Of a stretch of DNA of 21,117 nucleotides, positions 14,828 to 21,117 are shown piece after piece. Both the position numbers and the translations under genes were made by a program. Numbering within the stretch: the stretch's first letter is position 1; each line of letters starts with the position of its first letter. Under the pieces are notes generated by a model, which worked only from the letters and a program-made list of their open reading frames with translations, searched no databases and was not told the origin of the DNA. Origin of the DNA: an uncultured Muribaculaceae bacterium (GTDB taxonomy: Bacteria; Bacteroidota; Bacteroidia; Bacteroidales; Muribaculaceae); assembly GCA_910579605.1 (NCBI GenBank), contig CAJTUG010000037.1:1537-22653 (forward strand). Direction: 5' to 3'.

Positions 14828-14928
14828 GTAATAAAAACCGAAATAAATTAGTAAATCTTAAAAGAATATATTTGTCAATTATCTGGATTGTTTTTGAAAC
14901 ATGAAGTGCTTGTATCTCCAAAATTTAC

Positions 14929-14936
14929 TATTTTTG
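14929..14936 (+). promoter_or_regulatory. -7 box for the exonuclease-helicase gene
   Basis: TATTTTTG matches TAnnTTTG and lies 62 nt before ATG 14999; a partial -33 element CTTG is at 14909-14912 (16 nt away, slightly short). The leader would be about 55 nt. Confidence 0.5.
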
Positions 14937-14998
14937 CAAAATAGTTATACATATTATATAGTATAAATCCATTTCTAAAACTGAACCGGTAATACAAA

Positions 14999-17900
14999 AT
15001 GTCAATCTGGGATAAAATACAGGCGTTGATTGGTACTCCTGATAATACAACTGAGGCGAAGACTCACAAAGCTATACGCTATTCCTTTGTTGATGCCGAA
15101 GTGGATATGCGCTGTCAAAGGGTTCATGATATCGGTGCACTACGTTATGATGGAGCCGTGTACCATGGCGGTTCAAGGAAAGAGCTGATGAAGTTTTTAG
15201 ATGGGGTAGACTATATATGTGGGCACAATATAATTTGGCATGATGCGAAATATCTATTCGGAGAGGAAAGCCTGAAATGGCAACTTGTGGATACATTGCA
15301 TGTTTCTCCATTGCTATTCCCGGAGCGGCCTTATCATAAACTACTAAAAGATGAAAAGCTACAGACAGATGAATTGAATAATCCTGTAAATGATTGTCAG
15401 AAAGCGCAGAGTCTATTGATGGACGAAATTGCTGCTTGGAATAATTTGCCCCATGACAAGAAGCGGATTTATGCGGCTTTACTACGCAAAACGGTTGAGT
15501 TTGCTGGTTTTATAAGGTTTGCTGGTGATACGCAAACAGAAGAATATAGCGCTGAATCACTTGAAAATCTTATTAAGATTTGCTACAAAGGGAAAATTTG
15601 TGAAAACGCTGCTTTGGGAGTGCTCGTAGAGAAGAACCCTGTAGAGCTTGCCTATGCTTTAGCGTTGGTAGATACTTGCGATCATCGTTCTATTACTCCA
15701 AGATGGGTGCTTAAAAATTATCCGAATGTAGAAAATATAGTTCGTATTATGCGTCATACAAGATGTAATGCTTGTTGTGCATACTGCAACAGTCTGTTAG
15801 ATGTCCATAAGAACCTTAAAAACTATTTCGGCTACGACGAGTTTCGCACTTACGAAGGAGAATCGCTGCAAGAGGATGCAACAAGAGCGGCGGTAGAAGG
15901 AAAATCGGTGCTTGCTATTTTTCCGACAGGTGGCGGTAAGTCATTGACGTTCCAGTTACCCGCTTTGATAGAGGGGCAAACCGTACATGGTCTTACAGTG
16001 GTTATATCTCCGCTACAATCATTAATGAAAGATCAAGTCGATAACCTTGCAGACAAGGGAATAACGGATGCTGTATCTATCAATGGTTTGCTGGATCCAA
16101 TTTCACGTTCGCTTGCGATACAGCGTGTAATGGATGGAGATGTTTCGCTTCTATATATTTCTCCCGAGATGCTTCGCTCCAACACAATAGAGCGCATACT
16201 GTTGGCTCGACATGTGGTGCGCTTTGTTATAGATGAAGCACATTGCTTTTCATCATGGGGGCAAGATTTCCGAGTGGATTACCTTTATATTGGTAAGTTT
16301 ATTCGCAAATATCAGGAAAAGAAAGGGCTTGTTAATCCAATACCGGTTTCTTGCTTCACGGCTACTGCAAAGCAGAAAGTTGTGCAAGATATATGCGACT
16401 ATTTTCAAGATGAATTAGGTATTACATTTGAATTGTTTGCATCAAGAGCTTCGCGTACAAACCTTCGTTATTCTGTCATTCATACTGAGACGGACGACGA
16501 CAAATATCAAAAACTTCGTGGATTGATTCAAGATAGCAACTGCCCTACGATTGTCTATGTCTCACGGACAAAACGCACCAAAGAACTTGCTATCAAACTT
16601 TCTCGCGATGGTTATAAGGCCTTGCCGTTCAACGGAAGAATGGAGGCCGACGAGAAGATAGCTAACCAGGAAGCCTTTATGAGCGATCAGGTACCGATCA
16701 TTGTTGCCACATCTGCTTTCGGTATGGGCGTGGATAAAAAGGATGTTGGTCTCGTGGTGCATTATGATATCTCAGATTCTTTGGAGAACTACGTACAGGA
16801 GGCTGGTCGCGCTGGTCGCGATCCTCAACTCAATGCCAGATGTTATGTCTTGTATAGCGACAATGATTTGGATAAACATTTCATTATGCTCAATCAAACT
16901 AAATTAAGCATCAGTGAAATTCAGCAGATATGGAAAGCCGTTAAGGAATTGACACGCTATCGTGAGAAAGTTTGCAGTTCAGCCTTAGAGATTGCAAGGA
17001 AGGCTGGTTGGGACGATTCTGTATCTGATATTGAAACGCGGGTAAAAACAGCTATTTCTGCACTTGAACAGGGCGGATATTTGGAACGGGGAAATAATGT
17101 GCCTCACGTTTATGCTACCGGCATTACTGTGAAGAATATGGATGAAGCACGTAAACGTATAACCGAATCATTGCTTTTTGAAAGTAATGATGTGGAGAAA
17201 GCCGTGCGTATAATTAAGTCGCTGATATCTCGTAAATATATTGCAAAATCCCAAGATTCCGAAGCAGAATCGCGTATTGACTATTTGGCAGACATACTTG
17301 GATTGACCAAAACGGAAGTCGTGTCTTCTGTGGAACGTATGAGGCAAGAGGGGATTTTAGCTGATTCAAAAGATATTTCAGCTTTCCTTATTGACACCGA
17401 TTCTGAGAAAAAATCTCGGGTTCTGTTAGACAGATTTATCAAGTTGGAGCAATATATCATTGAACGCATTCCTGATGATTCGTTGAAGATATCGTGTAAG
17501 CAGCTCAACGATGATGCTGTGAATAATGGAATTTTAACTTCTCGTGAGAAGGATATTCGCACGTTGCTTTATTTCCTCACCATTAAGGGCTATACTCGCA
17601 AGAAGGAAGATGGCATCCACAACATGGAGGTAGCTCGAAAAGCAGACATGGAGACTACGCTTGCAAGATTCCAAAAGCGGGTAGATGTGTCACGATTTGT
17701 GGTAGACTGGCTCTATAATATAGCTGAGGAGAGAGCGTGTGAGGAAGGTAAGACAATTGCCGTTCAGTTTTCTGTAGTGGAATTGCTTAAGGTAATGAAA
17801 CAATGTGAGAATGCTTTGTTTAATTCCTTTGCAGACTTGCAGTTAGAAGATATAGAAGAAGCTTTGTTATACCTGTCTAAGATAGGCGCATTGAAATTGG

Positions 17901-19867
17901 AAGGAGGTTTCTTGGTGCTCTATAATGCCATGGAGATTCGTAGAATCAAGGACAATAAGTTTCGCTATAAACAGGACGACTACCGCATGCTCAATGAATT
18001 CTATAAGCAGAAGATTCAACAGATACACATAGTCGGGGAATACGCCAATCTTATGGTCCGTGACTATAATGCCGCGTTACAGTTTGTGCAAGATTATTTT
18101 CAAATGGACTATAAGGGGTTTATTGGCAAGTATTTCAAGGGAGAGCGGCAAAGTCAGATTCAACGTAATCTTACTCCGGAGAAATATGAACAGTTGTTTG
18201 GATGTTTGTCGGAACGGCAGATGCAGATTATTAACGATAAAGAATCGCGCTGCATTGTAGTTGCCGCCGGCCCTGGTAGCGGAAAAACCAGAGTGTTAGT
18301 CCATAAACTGGCATCGCTACTCTTATTGGAAGATGTTAAGCATGAACAACTTTTGATGCTCACATTCTCAAGAGCCGCAGCCACGGAATTTAAAATGCGA
18401 CTTATGGATCTTATAGGCAATGCAGCTCACTTTGTCGAAATTAAAACATTCCATAGCTATTGTTTTGATCTGCTGGGGCGTGTTGGTAACTTAGATGATG
18501 CGGTCAATGTTGTGGCTCAGGCAGCTCAATTGATAAGCCAAGGAGATGTAGAACCCAATCGTATAGGAAAGACAGTACTTGTTATTGATGAGGCTCAAGA
18601 TATGAGCAGTGATGAGTATGCGTTGGTAAATGCACTAATGACAGCAAATGAGGAAATGCGGGTAATTGCAGTAGGCGACGATGATCAGAATATATATGAG
18701 TTCCGTGGGGCGGATTCTTGTTATATGCAAAAATTGGCACAGATGGATGGGAGCCGATTTGTGGAAATGACCGATAATTACCGCAGTTCACAGCATGTCG
18801 TAGATGTAGCAAATAGCTTCGCACGGAATATCCGCAATCGTCTTAAGCATACACAAATTGAGTCGAAGAGTAAAGATGAAGGTTGGGTAAGTGTTCTTCA
18901 TTATAAGTCGGCCCATTTATTTGCGCCATTAGTCGATGAATTAATTCGTAATCGTCGCGATGGTTCAACCTGTGTTTTGACGCAAACCAATGAGGAGGCC
19001 GTTATACTTGTTGCACTTCTGGTAAAGAATGGGATTCGTTGCAAATTAGTCCAATCAATGAGCGGAATACGGTTCTGGAACTTGGCGGAAATGCGTTATT
19101 TTATAAAATATATAGACCGTCGGATTACGTCGCCATTGATTACCGACGATTTGTGGAAAGCCGCCAAGTTGTCTACGTACTCATTGTATGGAGATAGTGA
19201 ATCTTTAGTATATACTCGCAGATGCATAGACCTTTTTGAAACAACAAATAAAACAAAATACGTTAGCGATTTCAAAGAATATGTCTTTGAATCAAATATT
19301 GAGGATTTTAGCGATTACTCAGGTTCTGATGTCGTCGTTTCAACTATTCACAAAGCAAAAGGACGAGAATTCGATGATGTATATATGTTGATTAATTGCG
19401 GTTATGTGCAAGACGACCAGCTCCTGCGAAAATATTATGTTGGTATGACGCGTGCCAAGAAGCGACTATTTATCCATACTAACAGCCCAATTTTTAATCA
19501 AATTCCAGCAGACAGTCATTCTGTTGACCAACAGCAATATGAGATGCCAAAAGAGGTCGTTTTGCAAATGAGCCACAAAGATGTTAATCTCAATTTTTTC
19601 AAGTCGCGTAAGGAAAAAGTTCTTACTCTTCGCGGAGGATCTGCTCTTAAATATGCCAATGCTTATCTATACGATGAAACTGGCTACCCGATAGCCATGT
19701 TCTCTGCCCGTATGCAACAGGCTTTATCCGAATGGCAAGCTAAAGGCTACGAAATAGAAAGCAGCAAAGTGCGTTTTATTGTGGCCTGGAAGCCTAAAGA
19801 TTCCCCAAAGGGAGAACAAGAAACAGCAGTGGTATTAGCGGATTTGAGCTTGGTAAGAAAAGAATAA
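14999..19867 (+). CDS. DEDD exonuclease - RecQ helicase - UvrD/Rep helicase fusion
   Basis: A 1622-residue multidomain DNA enzyme. Residues 25-175 are a DEDD 3'-5' exonuclease: FVDAEVD (D32, E34), GHNIIWHD (D82), VNDCQKA (D132). A Cys cluster (C256, C259, C260, C263) may bind zinc. Residues 285-640 are a RecQ SF2 helicase: FPTGGGKS (Walker A, 308-315), DEAHCFSSWGQDFR (412-425), TSAFGMGVDK and QEAGRAGRD. Winged-helix-like segments follow (about 640-1060). Residues 1070-1500 are a UvrD/Rep SF1 helicase: AAGPGSGKT (1089-1097), IDEAQD (1196-1201), GDDDQNIYEFRG, DNYRSS, TIHKAKG, YVGMTRAKK. A small C-terminal domain (about 1535-1622) has no name I know. RecQ proteins with an exonuclease and a UvrD half are known in Bacteroidetes. 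DNA repair or defence is inferred, helped by the divergent HrgA-like nuclease. All core motifs look intact. Confidence 0.88.
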   Translation: MSIWDKIQALIGTPDNTTEAKTHKAIRYSFVDAEVDMRCQRVHDIGALRYDGAVYHGGSRKELMKFLDGVDYICGHNIIWHDAKYLFGEESLKWQLVDTLHVSPLLFPERPYHKLLKDEKLQTDELNNPVNDCQKAQSLLMDEIAAWNNLPHDKKRIYAALLRKTVEFAGFIRFAGDTQTEEYSAESLENLIKICYKGKICENAALGVLVEKNPVELAYALALVDTCDHRSITPRWVLKNYPNVENIVRIMRHTRCNACCAYCNSLLDVHKNLKNYFGYDEFRTYEGESLQEDATRAAVEGKSVLAIFPTGGGKSLTFQLPALIEGQTVHGLTVVISPLQSLMKDQVDNLADKGITDAVSINGLLDPISRSLAIQRVMDGDVSLLYISPEMLRSNTIERILLARHVVRFVIDEAHCFSSWGQDFRVDYLYIGKFIRKYQEKKGLVNPIPVSCFTATAKQKVVQDICDYFQDELGITFELFASRASRTNLRYSVIHTETDDDKYQKLRGLIQDSNCPTIVYVSRTKRTKELAIKLSRDGYKALPFNGRMEADEKIANQEAFMSDQVPIIVATSAFGMGVDKKDVGLVVHYDISDSLENYVQEAGRAGRDPQLNARCYVLYSDNDLDKHFIMLNQTKLSISEIQQIWKAVKELTRYREKVCSSALEIARKAGWDDSVSDIETRVKTAISALEQGGYLERGNNVPHVYATGITVKNMDEARKRITESLLFESNDVEKAVRIIKSLISRKYIAKSQDSEAESRIDYLADILGLTKTEVVSSVERMRQEGILADSKDISAFLIDTDSEKKSRVLLDRFIKLEQYIIERIPDDSLKISCKQLNDDAVNNGILTSREKDIRTLLYFLTIKGYTRKKEDGIHNMEVARKADMETTLARFQKRVDVSRFVVDWLYNIAEERACEEGKTIAVQFSVVELLKVMKQCENALFNSFADLQLEDIEEALLYLSKIGALKLEGGFLVLYNAMEIRRIKDNKFRYKQDDYRMLNEFYKQKIQQIHIVGEYANLMVRDYNAALQFVQDYFQMDYKGFIGKYFKGERQSQIQRNLTPEKYEQLFGCLSERQMQIINDKESRCIVVAAGPGSGKTRVLVHKLASLLLLEDVKHEQLLMLTFSRAAATEFKMRLMDLIGNAAHFVEIKTFHSYCFDLLGRVGNLDDAVNVVAQAAQLISQGDVEPNRIGKTVLVIDEAQDMSSDEYALVNALMTANEEMRVIAVGDDDQNIYEFRGADSCYMQKLAQMDGSRFVEMTDNYRSSQHVVDVANSFARNIRNRLKHTQIESKSKDEGWVSVLHYKSAHLFAPLVDELIRNRRDGSTCVLTQTNEEAVILVALLVKNGIRCKLVQSMSGIRFWNLAEMRYFIKYIDRRITSPLITDDLWKAAKLSTYSLYGDSESLVYTRRCIDLFETTNKTKYVSDFKEYVFESNIEDFSDYSGSDVVVSTIHKAKGREFDDVYMLINCGYVQDDQLLRKYYVGMTRAKKRLFIHTNSPIFNQIPADSHSVDQQQYEMPKEVVLQMSHKDVNLNFFKSRKEKVLTLRGGSALKYANAYLYDETGYPIAMFSARMQQALSEWQAKGYEIESSKVRFIVAWKPKDSPKGEQETAVVLADLSLVRKE

Positions 19868-19894
19868 TCAAGAGAAATAAAAGTGCGATATGCT

Positions 19895-19951
19895 AATAAA
19901 AAATCGGAGAGCGCTGCACTTCATTCACTGTGCGCTCCCCGATTTTTTATT
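19895..19951. terminator. Bidirectional intrinsic terminator between the helicase gene and dnaK
   Basis: A long hairpin: AATAAAAAATCGG (19895-19907) pairs with CCGATTTTTTATT (19939-19951), then after one A.C mismatch GAGCGC (19909-19914) pairs with GCGCTC (19932-19937), loop 17 nt. The T run lies on the + strand side (19943-19948) and the matching A run gives a T run on the minus strand, so it can stop both converging transcripts. Confidence 0.88.
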
Positions 19952-19983
19952 GATAAAGTGGTGATATAAAATAACCAAATATA

Positions 19984-21117
19984 TTATTTCACGTCTTCGA
20001 ATTCAACATCGCTAACATGGTCATCGCCGTTTCCCGGGTTGGAAGCTCCTGGATTAGGACCTTGCTGAGCCTGCTGTTGGGCCTGTGCATTGAGGATGTC
20101 TTGTTGCACAGCACCAAAGGTAGTTTCAATTTCTTTGATAGCTGCGTCTACAGCGGCAACGTCGCCAGCTTTGTGTGCATCTTCAAGTTTCTTCACGGCA
20201 GCTTCGATAGGCGCTTTCTTGTCGGCAGGAATCTTGTCGCCAAATTCCTCAAGCTGCTTGCGTGTCTGGTGAGCGATAGCTTCTGCTTGGTTGAGTTTTT
20301 CAATGCGTTCTTTTTCTTTTGCATCGGCTGCTGCATTTGCTGCCGCTTCGTCCTTCATACGTTTGATTTCTGCATCTGTAAGACCGCTTGAAGCTTCGAT
20401 ACGGATAGATTGTTCTTTACCGGTAGCTTTATCTTTGGCTGATACATTGAGGATACCGTTGGCATCGATTTCAAATGTAACTTCAATTTGAGGAATACCA
20501 CGAGGTGCAGGGGCGATGCCGTCAAGGTGGAACTTGCCCAGAAGCTTATCGTCTTTTGCAAGGGGACGTTCGCCTTGGAGTACATTGATTTCAACCGAAG
20601 GTTGGTTATCTGCTGCGGTAGAGAATGTTTCGCTCTTGCGGGTAGGAATAGTGGTGTTAGCTTCAATAAGCTTTGTCATAACTCCACCCAATGTTTCAAT
20701 ACCTACAGAGAGAGGAACAACGTCAAGGAGAAGAACGTCTTTTACGTCGCCAGAAAGGACACCACCTTGGATTGCTGCACCAACGGCTACTACTTCGTCG
20801 GGGTTGACACCTTTGGACGGTGCTTTGCCGAAGAATTTTTCTACCACTTGCTGGATTGCCGGGATACGTGTTGAGCCACCCACGAGGATAACTTCATCGA
20901 TATCAGAAGCTTTGAGGCCTGCGTCACGGAGTGCGTCTTCACAAGGCTTGATAGTCGCTTGGATAAGTTTGTCGGCAAGTTGCTCAAATTTAGCACGTGT
21001 AAGTGTTTTTACCAAGTGCTTTGGCCCGGTTGCTGTAGCGGTTATATAAGGGAGGTTGATTTCTGTCTGGGTAGAGCTCGAAAGTTCAATTTTTGCTTTT
21101 TCTGCAGCTTCTTTGAG
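19984..21117 (-). CDS. dnaK: Chaperone DnaK (Hsp70), C-terminal part; gene runs off the window
   Basis: The frame is open to the window edge (21117), so the first roughly 260 residues are missing; 377 residues remain. They include the end of the ATPase domain (EVILVGGSTRIPAIQQVVEK, NPDEVVAVGAAIQGG), the linker DVLLLDVVPLSVGIE, the substrate-binding beta-sandwich (IPTRKSETFSTAADNQPSVE, ANGILNVSAKDKATGKEQ), the helical lid, and a Gln/Gly/Asn-rich tail ending DVEFEDVK. It is the ATP-dependent chaperone working with DnaJ and GrpE in the cytoplasm. A TTG at 21015 is not a start, because the conserved sequence continues upstream (LKEAAEKAKIELSSSTQTEI). Regulation lies outside the window. Confidence 0.97.
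   Translation of the reverse strand, partial: LKEAAEKAKIELSSSTQTEINLPYITATATGPKHLVKTLTRAKFEQLADKLIQATIKPCEDALRDAGLKASDIDEVILVGGSTRIPAIQQVVEKFFGKAPSKGVNPDEVVAVGAAIQGGVLSGDVKDVLLLDVVPLSVGIETLGGVMTKLIEANTTIPTRKSETFSTAADNQPSVEINVLQGERPLAKDDKLLGKFHLDGIAPAPRGIPQIEVTFEIDANGILNVSAKDKATGKEQSIRIEASSGLTDAEIKRMKDEAAANAAADAKEKERIEKLNQAEAIAHQTRKQLEEFGDKIPADKKAPIEAAVKKLEDAHKAGDVAAVDAAIKEIETTFGAVQQDILNAQAQQQAQQGPNPGASNPGNGDDHVSDVEFEDVK

Noticed and set aside
1..21117. CRISPR arrays, insertion sequences, tRNA or rRNA genes
   Set aside because: I saw no regularly spaced repeats, transposase motifs, terminal inverted repeats or tRNA/rRNA signatures.

Overview
The window looks like a chromosomal segment of a Bacteroidales bacterium, probably a gut Muribaculaceae or Bacteroidaceae relative. 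The support is: promoters of the Bacteroidetes type (a TAnnTTTG box, in one case with TTTG exactly 19 nt upstream), hardly any Shine-Dalgarno sequences, a GLPGLI-family protein, an outer-membrane barrel with a carboxypeptidase-like regulatory domain, a precursor peptide of the GG-Bacteroidales family, and a DnaK ending in DVEFEDVK. Species-level placement is not possible from sequence reading alone.

Layout. 1-535: no credible protein gene, but hairpins and a strong intrinsic terminator (473-506), perhaps a noncoding RNA. 570-4487 (minus): a remnant of a ribosomally made, radical-SAM-modified peptide locus. It reads precursor peptide, GLPGLI protein, outer-membrane barrel, then only the first 48 codons of a radical-SAM maturase whose CxxxCxxC motif has lost its last Cys. 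Just upstream of the precursor lie two palindromes and a +strand scrap of a DUF1848 gene, so both edges of the locus are marked by truncated genes. 4838-6132 (minus): a two-gene operon with a clear promoter, encoding a hexapeptide O-acetyltransferase fused to a GNAT acetyltransferase, then a small membrane protein. 6415-7044 (+): a small predicted nucleotidyltransferase. 7179-9558 (+): two bacterial PH-domain membrane proteins (YdbS/YdbT-like) and a CrcB/Fluc fluoride channel.

9568-13410 (minus): a four-gene envelope operon of three lipoproteins (the first with a SecD periplasmic-head-like domain) and a PagL-like outer-membrane barrel, tied together by ATGA start/stop overlaps. 13582-14757 (minus) and 14999-19867 (+): a divergent pair, an HrgA-like PD-(D/E)XK nuclease and a 1622-residue protein that joins a DEDD exonuclease, a RecQ helicase and a UvrD/Rep helicase; this is the best candidate defence or genome-maintenance module. 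19895-19951: a bidirectional terminator. 19984-21117 (minus): the 3' part of dnaK, cut by the window edge.

The two most interesting regions are the decayed peptide-maturation locus, with a precursor that now runs in frame into its GLPGLI neighbour, and the divergent nuclease/helicase pair.
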